A DNA stretch of 61,338 nt from the NCBI GenBank assembly GCA_025463305.1, contig JAOBWK010000038.1:1-61338 (forward strand), given 5' to 3'. This document shows, piece after piece, positions 34,516 through 42,978 of this stretch. Position 1 is the stretch's first letter, and the number at the start of each line of letters is the position of its first letter. Under the pieces are notes generated by a model that had not been told where the DNA came from, searched no databases, and worked only from the letters and a program-made list of their open reading frames with translations. The stretch is from Ilumatobacteraceae bacterium. Its GTDB lineage: Bacteria; Actinomycetota; Acidimicrobiia; Acidimicrobiales; Ilumatobacteraceae. A program made the translations under genes and the position numbers.

Positions 34516-36408
34516 ATGGCCCACCTCTTCTCGACGTTCAAGCGAGTCCTCGTCGGCAAGCCGCTCGCGTCGAGCGAGCTCGGCCACCAACGACTCGGCA
34601 AGCTGGTCGGCCTGGCGGTGTTCTCGTCCGATGCGGTCGCATCGACAGCGTTCGCCTCCGAGGAGATCCTGCAGGTGCTCGTCCCCGCGATCGGCGTGGC
34701 GGCGGTCGGGTACCTGCTGCCGATCTCGATCGTGGTGGTCGTGCTCCTGGTCATCGTGGTCGCGAGCTACCGCCAGACGATCTTCGCCTACCCGGGTGGC
34801 GGCGGCTCGTACATCGTCAGCCGCGAGAACCTGGGCACGACGCCCTCGCTCGTCGCCGGCGCATCGCTGCTCGTGGACTACACGCTCAACGTCGCCGTGT
34901 CGGCCGCCGCCGGGGTCGCGGCGCTCACCTCGGCCGTGTCGGGGCTGCGTGGGCATCCGGTCGCGTTGTCGCTCGGCCTCGTCGCGCTGATCACGATCGC
35001 CAACCTGCGCGGGGTGAAGGAGTCGGGTCGGCTGTTCGCCGGTCCCGTGTACGGCTACGTGGTCGCGATGCTGCTCCTCGTCGGGGTCGGCCTGGCGCGC
35101 ACGTACATCGGCCACCTCGGCCCGATCCCGCGGCCGTCGGATCCCGTGGTGCCCGCCGGAGCGCTGGAGGCGGTGACGTTGCTGCTGCTCCTGCGAGCGT
35201 TCGCCTCCGGCGCGATCGCGCTGTCGGGCGTCGAAGCGATCTCCAACGGTGTGCCGACGTTCCGAGCCCCGGAGACGAAGAACGCGGCCACGACCCTGCT
35301 GTGGACCGGCACGATCCTCGGCTCGCTGTTCTTCGGCATCGCGCTCCTGGCCGGTCGACTCAAGCCGACGCTCTCGCAGAGCGAGACGATCCTGTCCCAG
35401 ATGGGCCGGGCGGTGTTCGGGAGCGCGCACAACCCGGGTTACATCCTGTTGCAGGCGTCCACCGTGGCCATCCTGTGCCTGTCGGCGAACACATCGTTCG
35501 CGGACTTCCCGCGGCTCAGCTCCATCATCGCCAACGACGGCTACCTGCCGCACCAGCTCGCCAACCGCGGTGATCGACTCGTGTACTCCAACGGGATCAT
35601 CGCCCTGTCGCTGGCGTCGGCCGGTCTGTTGATCGGCTTCAACGGCAACGTGACCAAGCTCGTGCCGCTGTTCGCGGTCGGTCTGTTCTGCGCCTTCACG
35701 CTCTCCCAGACCGGCATGGTGTTCCACCACCTGCGCGAGCGCGAGCCCCGGTGGCATCTCAACATCGTGTTCAACGGCATCGGTGCCGTGGCCTGCTTCG
35801 TGGTGCTGCTCGTCGTGGTGATCTCCAAGTTCACCGAGGGCGCATGGGTGCCGACCGTCGTGATCCCGCTGATCGTCGTGCTGTTCGCGATGATCAAGCG
35901 CCACTACGACAGCGTCGACCGCACGTTGCAAGCCGTCGATCCGGCGATGATCCCCGTGATCCACCACACCGTGGTGATCCCGGTCGGACGGATCACGCCG
36001 GCGGTGCTGCAGGCCATCGGTTACGCCCGGGCGATGAAGCCCGATCACGTCGTCGCGGTCAAGGTGATCAACGATGAGACGTCGCGCGACGACATCGCTG
36101 CGGCGTGGGGCGCGCTCACGTGCGGCATCCCCCTCGAGATCATCGAGTCGCCGTACCGGGATCTCGCCGCACCGATCATGGACTACCTCGATCGGCTCGA
36201 TGCCGAGTTCGACAACGATCTGATCACCGTCCTCATCCCCGAGCTCGTCGTCCATCGCTGGTGGGCCCAGACGCTGCACAACCAGAGCGCGCTCGCGCTC
36301 AAGGCGCGCCTGCTCTTCCGACCGAACACGGCGGTGACGTCGTTGCCGATCCACACCGAGGCCGGCGAACGGCGAGCGTCAGCGCCCGGCGGTGGCGCGG
36401 CGTCGTGA
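34516..36408 (+). CDS. KimA-like APC-family permease, potassium importer candidate
   Basis: A protein of 630 residues. About twelve helices fill residues 25-460, followed by a cytosolic domain of about 160 residues (VVIPVGRITPAVLQAIGYAR, VKVINDETSRDD, ITVLIPELVVHRWW). The helix-1 motif GLAVFSSDAVASTAFASEEI matches the SSDALSSVAYGxE motif of KimA, a proton-coupled potassium importer. KimA in Bacillus is inhibited by c-di-AMP at its cytosolic domain, and a similar domain is present here. That this protein moves K+ is a family inference. Its end overlaps the convergent HAD gene by 30 bases. Confidence 0.8.
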   Translation: MAHLFSTFKRVLVGKPLASSELGHQRLGKLVGLAVFSSDAVASTAFASEEILQVLVPAIGVAAVGYLLPISIVVVVLLVIVVASYRQTIFAYPGGGGSYIVSRENLGTTPSLVAGASLLVDYTLNVAVSAAAGVAALTSAVSGLRGHPVALSLGLVALITIANLRGVKESGRLFAGPVYGYVVAMLLLVGVGLARTYIGHLGPIPRPSDPVVPAGALEAVTLLLLLRAFASGAIALSGVEAISNGVPTFRAPETKNAATTLLWTGTILGSLFFGIALLAGRLKPTLSQSETILSQMGRAVFGSAHNPGYILLQASTVAILCLSANTSFADFPRLSSIIANDGYLPHQLANRGDRLVYSNGIIALSLASAGLLIGFNGNVTKLVPLFAVGLFCAFTLSQTGMVFHHLREREPRWHLNIVFNGIGAVACFVVLLVVVISKFTEGAWVPTVVIPLIVVLFAMIKRHYDSVDRTLQAVDPAMIPVIHHTVVIPVGRITPAVLQAIGYARAMKPDHVVAVKVINDETSRDDIAAAWGALTCGIPLEIIESPYRDLAAPIMDYLDRLDAEFDNDLITVLIPELVVHRWWAQTLHNQSALALKARLLFRPNTAVTSLPIHTEAGERRASAPGGGAAS

Positions 36409-37095
36409 CAGCAGACGATCACCCAGATCGTCGAGATCGCGGACCCGGAGCTGTGCCGCGCCGGTTGGTTGGTGGCGCGTGTACGAGGTCTCCACGACCG
36501 CTGTCAGCATCCCGGCCTCGACCGCCGAGGTGGTGCCCCGGGGTGAGTCCTCCACGGCGATGCACTCCGCCGGCGGCGTCATGAGCGCCCGGGCGGCGCG
36601 AATGTGCAGCGACGGCGCGCCGAGGCTACCCGCCGCCACATCGGCCGCCACCACGGCGTCGAAGGCATCGACGATGCCGAGCGCGGCCAGCCGCCTGCGC
36701 GCGTGATCTTCGCGCGCGGTCGACACGACGGCGAGGGTCAGCCCGGTGCGCCTGAGCGATCCCAGCAGGTCTCGCGCTCCCGGCGCCAGCGCAGGATGCT
36801 CCCGGAACAGACGGGAGAGCCGGTCCTCGAACTCGTCGAGGTACACGCCGGCCCGGTCGCGGAGGTGCTGCTGACCGACGATGTCGTCCCACATCGCGCT
36901 GTCGTCGACACCGAGGTGCGCCACGAAGGCATCGAACGTGAGGGGTGCTCGGTCGTGGGCGGTCAGCACGTCGTTGATGGCGCGATGGCGCATGGGCTCG
37001 CTGTCGCTGAGCACGCCCTCCAGATCGAGGATGACGCTGCGCAACGGCAACATCGCGATGGTGAGTGGTGCCGGAGCGAGCTTGGCTGCGGTCAC
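36379..37095 (-). CDS. HAD-superfamily phosphatase/mutase with Glu in motif I
   Basis: A protein of 238 residues. Motif I is VILDLEGVLSDSEP (Asp24 nucleophile), with the alpha-helical cap after it (MRHRAINDVLTAHDRAPLTF, MWDDIVGQQHLRD). Motif II is LAVVSTAREDHA, followed by AAGSLGAPSLHIRAARAL and CIAVEDSPRGTTSAVEAGM. Shape and order match the beta-phosphoglucomutase/phosphoglycolate phosphatase group. The normal DxDG is DLEG here: the general acid/base Asp is Glu26, which may slow or change catalysis. GTG 37095 follows GAGGAG by nine bases. It is convergent with the KimA-like gene. Confidence 0.82.
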   Translation of the reverse strand: MTAAKLAPAPLTIAMLPLRSVILDLEGVLSDSEPMRHRAINDVLTAHDRAPLTFDAFVAHLGVDDSAMWDDIVGQQHLRDRAGVYLDEFEDRLSRLFREHPALAPGARDLLGSLRRTGLTLAVVSTAREDHARRRLAALGIVDAFDAVVAADVAAGSLGAPSLHIRAARALMTPPAECIAVEDSPRGTTSAVEAGMLTAVVETSYTRHQPTGAAQLRVRDLDDLGDRLLSRRRATAGR

Positions 37096-37335
37096 GGTCG
37101 TGGTCTCCTCTCGAACGCACCGGTGATGCGCCTGTGGCGACGGTACGTCCGGGGTGGATCGGCCGGCGGCGCCCTTCGCGAGATCTCTATGCGATGGCCC
37201 GGAACCTTTGCGCCATCTTGCGCCTGATCGGTTCCGGAGGAGATCTTTCTTCGCGCCGGTTGTCGAGAACCGGACATCGGCTCGGACACACTGGTGTCGA
37301 CCCATCCGGGGCGACGTCACCGAAAGGGCAACACC

Positions 37336-37794
37336 ATGCCGTCCATCACCCCGTTCCTGTGGTTCGACACCGATCTCGCCGAACCCATCGCGTACTACAC
37401 CTCGATCTTCCCCGACGCCGCTGCGCCGGACGTGCGCCGCGCCGACGACGGCCCGATCTACACCGCCACGATCACGTTGTGGGGACAGCAGCTGTCTCTC
37501 CTCAACGGCGGACCGGTGCATGCCGGCTTCACCGAGGCGATCTCGATGTTCGTCAGCGTGGACACCCAGTCCGAGGTCGATGATCTCTGGGCACGGTTGA
37601 CCGCCGACGGCGGCGAGCCCGGTCGCTGCGGCTGGCTGAAGGACCGCTACGGCCTGTCGTGGCAGATCGTTCCGTCGGTGCTCGGCGGCCTGCTCGGCTC
37701 ACCGGACCGAGCCCGTGCGCAGCAGGCGATCGACGCGATGATGCAGATGGACCGCCTCGAGATCGCCGTGCTGCAAGCGGCCTACGACCGCTGA
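37336..37794 (+). CDS. PhnB/VOC-like (3-demethylubiquinone methyltransferase-fold) protein
   Basis: A protein of 152 residues: ITPFLWFDTDLAEPIAYYTSIFP at the start, ATITLWGQQLSLLNGGP, FVSVDTQSEVDDLWARLTADGG and the family phrase GWLKDRYGLSWQIVPSVL. This is the PhnB-like VOC family, often named after 3-demethylubiquinone methyltransferase although no such activity is expected. The ATG has GAAAGG upstream. It heads a short same-strand group with a DGPF protein and an ECF42 sigma factor, an association known for such sigma factors. Confidence 0.86.
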   Translation: MPSITPFLWFDTDLAEPIAYYTSIFPDAAAPDVRRADDGPIYTATITLWGQQLSLLNGGPVHAGFTEAISMFVSVDTQSEVDDLWARLTADGGEPGRCGWLKDRYGLSWQIVPSVLGGLLGSPDRARAQQAIDAMMQMDRLEIAVLQAAYDR

Positions 37795-37803
37795 GGCCGC
37801 GCC

Positions 37804-38202
37804 GTGCGCTTCATGATCCTGCAGAGCTACGGCCCGGCCGAGTCGGACATGGCTCCGATCCACGAATGGTCCCAGGCCGACATCCAGACCCACATCGAGT
37901 TCCAGATCGCGCTCAACGCCGAGTTGAGCGCGCTCGGGGAGCTGATCGATGCGCAGGGGCTGTCCGGACCCGACGAGGCACGGTTCGTGACCTCCGATGG
38001 GGAACACCCACCCGTCGTGTCCGACGGTCCGTTCCCCGAGACCAAGGAGCTGATCGCCGGTTACCGGCTGGTCGAGGTCGCCTCGCTCGACCGGGCGATC
38101 GAGATCGCGGCGCTGATCTCCGCAGCCCCCGGGATGGGCGGTGCACCGGTGCGTCAACCGATCGAGGTCCGCCAGGTGGCATCGGCGCCGGAGCCGATGT
38201 AG
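37804..38202 (+). CDS. YCII-related (DGPF-domain) protein
   Basis: A protein of 132 residues of the DGPF/YCII family. The name-giving motif is present in VVSDGPFPETKELIAGYRLVEV; other conserved parts are MRFMILQSYGP and the RAIEIAALI helix. The fold is a ferredoxin-like dimer; catalytic function is unproven. The GTG start lies nine bases after the PhnB-like gene, and its stop directly abuts the GTG of the ECF42 sigma gene. DGPF genes next to ECF42 sigma factors are a recognised pairing in actinobacteria, and are reported as their targets. Confidence 0.88.
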   Translation: MRFMILQSYGPAESDMAPIHEWSQADIQTHIEFQIALNAELSALGELIDAQGLSGPDEARFVTSDGEHPPVVSDGPFPETKELIAGYRLVEVASLDRAIEIAALISAAPGMGGAPVRQPIEVRQVASAPEPM

Positions 38203-39453
38203 GTGGCCGCGTCGGTTGCCGGTGCCGGTGCCGCGGCCGATGCTCGCTGGTCGAACGACGTCGAGGAGCTGCTCCGCGAGGCAGGGCCGTCCGCACTCGC
38301 GGTGCTCCTGCGGCGCGGCGAGCGGTTCGCCGACGCGGAGGATGCCGTGCAGGACGCCGTCGTCATCGCGTTGGAGTCGTGGCGGCGGCGCGGTGTGCCG
38401 GACCGGCCGGTCGGCTGGTTGGTCCGCGTCGCCGAGCGACGGTTGATCGACCGTCATCACCGCGACACGGCGCGCCGCCGGCGTGAGTCGCTCGTCGCGT
38501 GCTGGTCGGTGCTGCCCAGTCAGCCGGCCGTCGGCGAGGACGACTCGCTGGCATTGCTGTTCCTGTGCTGCCACGATTCGCTGCCGCCAGCGGCCGCGAT
38601 CCCGCTGACGTTGCGCGCGGTCGGTGGTCTCACCACTCGAGAGATCGGCGATGCGCTGCTGCTGTCGGAGGCGACGGTGGCACAGCGGATCAGCCGCGCC
38701 AAGACCACCATCACCCGTTCCGGCGAGGCGTTCCGCCGGCCGCCCGACGATCTCATCGACGCCCGCCTGCCCGCGGTCATGCAGGTGATCTACCTCATCT
38801 TCAACGAGGGCCACACCGCCAGCAGCGGGCAACGGCTCAACCGCACCGATCTGGGCGACGAAGCCATCCGGCTGGCGCGCATGCTGCACGCCCGCCTCGC
38901 CGGCAACCCCGAGACCGGCGGGTTGCTGGCACTGCTGCTGCTGACGGACGCGCGCCGCACGGCGCGGACCACAGCCGACGGTGACCTCGTACCGCTCGAC
39001 GAGCAGGACCGCCGGCGGTGGGACCGAGCGATGATCAGCGAGGGCCTCGGCCTGCTGACCGCGGCAATCGCCCGGCATCGGATGGGCAACTACCAGCTGC
39101 AGGCGGCGATCGCGGCCGTCCACGATCAGGCAGCCACGTACGCCGACACCGACTGGGGTCAGCTGCGCGCGCTGTACGACCTCCTGCTGCGCGGCGGGGA
39201 CAACCCGCTCGTGCGTCTCAACCGTGCCGTCGCGATCGCGAACACCGACGGGCCCGACATCGCGCTCGCGGAGGTCGACTCGTTGGCCGCTGAGATGGCG
39301 GACCATCACCGCTACCACGCCACGGTCGGCCACCTCCACGAGATGGCCGGCGACGCGATCGCTGCGCAGGCCGCGTACGAGTCCGCAGCCGACCTGTGCG
39401 CGAGCGAGCCGGAGCGTCGCCATCTGCTGCGCAAGGCCGACTCGCTGCGCTGA
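38203..39453 (+). CDS. ECF42-type RNA polymerase sigma factor with C-terminal TPR-like extension
   Basis: A protein of 416 residues. The sigma2 domain (about 20-90: DAEDAVQDAVVIALESWRRR, GWLVRVAERRLIDRHH) and sigma4 domain (about 115-170: LTLRAVGGLTTREIGDALLL, EATVAQRISRAKTTI) are followed by the long ECF42/DUF6596 extension: VIYLIFNEGHTASSGQ, AIRLARMLHARL, LYDLLLRGGDNPLVRLNRAV and a final TPR-like helix pair. No anti-sigma factor is expected for ECF42; the extension itself is thought to regulate. It follows the DGPF gene with no gap and is probably in one operon with it. Confidence 0.93.
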   Translation: MAASVAGAGAAADARWSNDVEELLREAGPSALAVLLRRGERFADAEDAVQDAVVIALESWRRRGVPDRPVGWLVRVAERRLIDRHHRDTARRRRESLVACWSVLPSQPAVGEDDSLALLFLCCHDSLPPAAAIPLTLRAVGGLTTREIGDALLLSEATVAQRISRAKTTITRSGEAFRRPPDDLIDARLPAVMQVIYLIFNEGHTASSGQRLNRTDLGDEAIRLARMLHARLAGNPETGGLLALLLLTDARRTARTTADGDLVPLDEQDRRRWDRAMISEGLGLLTAAIARHRMGNYQLQAAIAAVHDQAATYADTDWGQLRALYDLLLRGGDNPLVRLNRAVAIANTDGPDIALAEVDSLAAEMADHHRYHATVGHLHEMAGDAIAAQAAYESAADLCASEPERRHLLRKADSLR

Positions 39454-39551
39454 GCCAGCGGGTCGGTGCGTGCCCTGCGTCGATCCGGGAGGCGGCCGAT
39501 TACTGTCGCCGACCGGGCGACCGCACGCTCGATGACGAAGGAGACGATCCC

Positions 39552-40370
39552 ATGGGCAACCGCTTCCAGGGCCGACGAGTGCTCGTGACCGGCTCGAGCC
39601 GAGGCATCGGTGCCGGCCTCGCCGAGCGCTTCGCGGCCGAGGGCGCCGACGTCGTCCTGACGGCCCGCACGCTCGACAAGCACGACCACCTCGCGGGCAG
39701 CCTCACCGAGACGGCCGAGCGATTGGCCAGGTACGGGACGAAGGTGGGTGTGGTCGTCGCCGACCTCACCGACGAGGCCGATCGTCAGCGCGTGCTCCCC
39801 GCCGCGGCGGACGCGCTCGGCGGACCGATCGAGATCCTCGTCAACAACGCCGCGGCCTCGATCCAGAAGCCGCTCACGGGCTTCTCGGTCAAGCGCCGCA
39901 ACATCATGTTCGAGGCAAACGTCAACGCACCACTCGATCTCGCGCTGGCCGCTGCGCCGGCGATGATCGCAGCGGGCGAGGGATGGATCGTCAACGTCTC
40001 CAGCGGCAGCGCCAACCTGTGGCCGGGCCCGCCGGCGCCGGTCGCCCCGCACGCCGCCGACATCACCGCCTACGGTGCGTCGAAGGCCGCCCTGAACCGC
40101 CTCACCAACGGATTGGCGTTGGAGCTCTACGGCACGGGCATCCGGGTCAACACCGTCGAGCCGCGGGCGGCCGTGCTGAGCGAGGGTGCGGCGATCCTCG
40201 TCGGCAGCCGCCTCCGACCGGATCAGATCGAATCGATGGAGGCGATGGTGGAGGGCACGCTCTACCTGTGCGACTGCCCGGCGGACTTCACCGGCCAGAT
40301 CACCGTCAGCCTCGACAACATCGAGCGGTTCGGGTTGACCGTGCACGACCTCGACGGGACACCTCAGTGA
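39552..40370 (+). CDS. Short-chain dehydrogenase/reductase (SDR)
   Basis: A protein of 272 residues. The nucleotide-binding motif is VLVTGSSRGIGAGLAERFA, with NNAAAS for the NNAG motif, NVSSGSANLW carrying the catalytic Ser, and YGASKAALNRL carrying Tyr-x3-Lys. The region between Ser and Tyr is longer than usual (GPPAPVAPHAADIT). The C-terminus lacks the standard PGxxxT loop: VEPRAAVLSEGAA takes its place. The ATG at 39552 has AAGGAG upstream. It may begin the plus-strand catabolic set that continues with an alcohol dehydrogenase, a flavin monooxygenase and a P450. Confidence 0.87.
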   Translation: MGNRFQGRRVLVTGSSRGIGAGLAERFAAEGADVVLTARTLDKHDHLAGSLTETAERLARYGTKVGVVVADLTDEADRQRVLPAAADALGGPIEILVNNAAASIQKPLTGFSVKRRNIMFEANVNAPLDLALAAAPAMIAAGEGWIVNVSSGSANLWPGPPAPVAPHAADITAYGASKAALNRLTNGLALELYGTGIRVNTVEPRAAVLSEGAAILVGSRLRPDQIESMEAMVEGTLYLCDCPADFTGQITVSLDNIERFGLTVHDLDGTPQ

Positions 40371-40439
40371 CCTGAGGCTCCCTGCATCGACACGGGCCGA
40401 CGCGCGGCGGTACGTTGCCACCGACCCTGGGGGGACACG

Positions 40440-41468
40440 ATGAAGGCCGTCCGACACGACAACGGATCGTTGCAGCTGCTCGATCTGCCGACGCCCGAGC
40501 CGGGCCACGAGCAGGCGCGTGTGCGGATCAGCGCCGCCGGGGTCTGCCACTCCGATCTGCACCTGATGCGCGGCGACTGGCGGGGCGCGCCGAGCAGCGG
40601 TGTGCTCGGCCACGAGGCCATCGGCGTCGTCGAGGCGCTCGGCCCGGGCGCCGAGCAGTTCGTCGACGTCGGCGACCGGGTCATCCTCGGCCTCGGCGGC
40701 ACGGGCGGCGGGTACTGGTGCGGGGCGTGCGACTACTGCCTCGAGGGACGTACCCGCCACTGCGCGCAGGCCAAGGGCATCATGGGCACCTTCGCCGAGG
40801 AGTTCTGCGTGTGGGCGAAGTCGCTCGTGAAGCTGCCGCCGACGGTGGGCGATCTCGAGGCGCCGCTGGCGTGCGGCGGGCTCACGGCATACGGCGCGAT
40901 CAAGAAGCTGGTCGACCACGGCATCCGGCCCGGGAGCCCGATCGCGATCATCGGTGCGGCGGGCGGGCTCGGCCACTACGCGGTGCAGATCGCGACGTCG
41001 TTCGGCTACCGCGTCGTCGGTGTCGACATCGGCGAGGACCGGCTGGCGTTCGTGCGATCGCTCGGCGCCGAAGCGGCGTACGAGCCGGCCGACGCGGCCG
41101 CTCGGGTGAAGGCCGACTTCGGTGGTTGCCACGCCGCGCTGGTGTTCTCGGCCAAGATCGCCGGCTTCGAGCTCGGGCTGAAGATGCTGCGGCGCGGCGG
41201 GCTGTTCGTGGCCGTCGGGTTGCCGGCCTCGAGCGAGGGCAATCTGCAGCTCAACCCGTTCGAGCTGTTCATCAACGACCCGACGCTGATCTACTCGGCC
41301 GTCGGCACGGTGCAGGACATGCGCGAGCTGGTCGACCTCGCTGCTGCCGGCCGGGTGCACAGCCACGTGTCGCGCACCGGCTCGCTGTCGGAGCTGGGCA
41401 CGATCTTCGACGAGCTCGAATCCGGTGCGTACCTCGGTCGTGCCGTCATCACCGACCTGTCCAGGTAG
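40440..41468 (+). CDS. Zinc-dependent alcohol dehydrogenase (MDR family)
   Basis: A protein of 342 residues. Catalytic zinc ligands are Cys in GVCHSDLH and the GHEAIGVV motif; the structural-zinc-type loop has CGACDYC and CAQ. The NAD(P) fold begins IAIIGAAGGLGHYAVQIA, with the binding Asp in VVGVDIGEDR. It resembles Adh enzymes acting on primary alcohols. GGGGGG lies five bases before the ATG. It is seven bases ahead of the flavin monooxygenase gene. BVMO and alcohol dehydrogenase genes side by side usually mean stepwise oxidation of alcohols or ketones. Confidence 0.9.
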   Translation: MKAVRHDNGSLQLLDLPTPEPGHEQARVRISAAGVCHSDLHLMRGDWRGAPSSGVLGHEAIGVVEALGPGAEQFVDVGDRVILGLGGTGGGYWCGACDYCLEGRTRHCAQAKGIMGTFAEEFCVWAKSLVKLPPTVGDLEAPLACGGLTAYGAIKKLVDHGIRPGSPIAIIGAAGGLGHYAVQIATSFGYRVVGVDIGEDRLAFVRSLGAEAAYEPADAAARVKADFGGCHAALVFSAKIAGFELGLKMLRRGGLFVAVGLPASSEGNLQLNPFELFINDPTLIYSAVGTVQDMRELVDLAAAGRVHSHVSRTGSLSELGTIFDELESGAYLGRAVITDLSR

Positions 41469-41475
41469 GGGAGCG

Positions 41476-42978
41476 ATGGTGAGCACGTCCACGCAACGCC
41501 GACCGCGCCGCATCGTCATCATCGGCGCGGGCCCCGGCGGCCTCTGCATGGGCATCAAGCTGCGCGAGGCCGGCTTCGACGACTTCGTGATCCTCGAGCG
41601 CAGCGACGGCGTCGGCGGCACGTGGCGACGCAACACCTATCCCGGCGCGGCGTGCGACGTGCAGTCGGCGCTGTACTCGTTCTCGTTCGCGTTCAAGGCG
41701 GATTGGTCGCGGCCGTACGCGACCCAGCCGGAGATCCTCGCCTACATGGAGGACCTCGCCGAGCGCTACGACCTGCTCCGGAGCTGCCGGTTCGGCACCG
41801 AGGTGACGGGGGCCGTGTGGGACGAAGCGACGTCTCAGTGGACGGTGCGCGTGGCCGATGACGAGCCCATCGTCGCCGACGTGGTGGTGAGCGCGCTCGG
41901 CATGTTCAACGAGCTCGCCGATCCGGGCATCGAGGGCCTCGACACGTTTGCGGGAACAACGTTCCACTCGGCGAACTGGGACTGGGACCACGACCTGGCG
42001 GGCGAGCGCGTCGCGGTGATCGGGAGCGCGGCGAGCGCCGTGCAGTTCGTGCCGGTGATCGCCGACCAGGTCGGCCGGCTCGACGTCTATCAGCGCACCG
42101 CGAACTGGATCCTCCCCAAGGCGGACACGCCGTACACCGACGAGGAGTTGGAGAGCTTCCGCAACGACCCGACCCCGATGCTGCAGCTGCGCGAGGAGCT
42201 GTTCCGCTCGATGGACACCGGCATGTTGTTCGGCGATCTCGCCGCCATCGCCGAGCGCGAGGCGATCGCGATCAGGACGTTGAGCGTCGTCCAGGATCCG
42301 CAGGTTCGGGCGAAGTTCATCCCGAACCATCCATGGGGATGCAAGCGCCCGCTGTTCTCGAACGTCTTCTATCCGGTGTTCAACCGCCCGAACGTGGAGC
42401 TGGTCACCGACACGATCGAACGCGTCGACGAGCACTCGGTGATCACCGTCGACGGGGTTCGCCGGGAGATCGACACGCTGATCCTCGCCACGGGCTTCGC
42501 GGCCACGAAGTACCTCGCCGCGATCGACGTCGTCGGGCGCGACGGCCGGCACATCGTCGACGCCTGGAACGATGGTGCCGCGGCGCACCTCGGGGTGACC
42601 ACGGCCGGCTTCCCGAACCTGTTCATGCTCTACGGGCCGAACACCAACAACGGTTCGATCCTGGTGATGATCGAGTTCCAGGTCGCGCACATCGTCGCCC
42701 ACCTCCGCCGGATGCTCGACGAGGACATCTCGTGGGTCGACGTCAGGCCGGAGCCGATGGATGCGTACAACGTCGAGGTCCAAGAGGCGATGGACGGTGT
42801 CGTCGTCTGGAACGCCGGCTGCAACGGCTACTACCGCAGCCCGAGCGGTCGGGTGGTGACCCAGTGGCCGTTCTCGATGACGAACTTCCGTCAACGCACC
42901 GAGGTGATCGAGCCAGCCGACTACGAGTCGGCGCCGTGGAGCGCGACCGGCATCGAGCGTGTCGACGTGGTGAGCTAG
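41476..42978 (+). CDS. Flavin-containing (Baeyer-Villiger-type) monooxygenase
   Basis: A protein of 500 residues. The FAD Rossmann motif is VIIGAGPGGLCMGIKL, the NADPH motif is VAVIGSAASAVQFV, and a Baeyer-Villiger-like fingerprint lies between them (FAGTTFHSANWDW for FxGxxxHxxxW). GGTWRRNTYPGAACDV and TLILATGFAATKYL are also family hallmarks. It should insert oxygen next to a ketone or hydroxylate a substrate; the substrate is unknown. AGGGGAGCG precedes the ATG. The stop TAG is followed at once by the GTG of the P450 gene, so all three genes from 40440 form an operon. Confidence 0.9.
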   Translation: MVSTSTQRRPRRIVIIGAGPGGLCMGIKLREAGFDDFVILERSDGVGGTWRRNTYPGAACDVQSALYSFSFAFKADWSRPYATQPEILAYMEDLAERYDLLRSCRFGTEVTGAVWDEATSQWTVRVADDEPIVADVVVSALGMFNELADPGIEGLDTFAGTTFHSANWDWDHDLAGERVAVIGSAASAVQFVPVIADQVGRLDVYQRTANWILPKADTPYTDEELESFRNDPTPMLQLREELFRSMDTGMLFGDLAAIAEREAIAIRTLSVVQDPQVRAKFIPNHPWGCKRPLFSNVFYPVFNRPNVELVTDTIERVDEHSVITVDGVRREIDTLILATGFAATKYLAAIDVVGRDGRHIVDAWNDGAAAHLGVTTAGFPNLFMLYGPNTNNGSILVMIEFQVAHIVAHLRRMLDEDISWVDVRPEPMDAYNVEVQEAMDGVVVWNAGCNGYYRSPSGRVVTQWPFSMTNFRQRTEVIEPADYESAPWSATGIERVDVVS

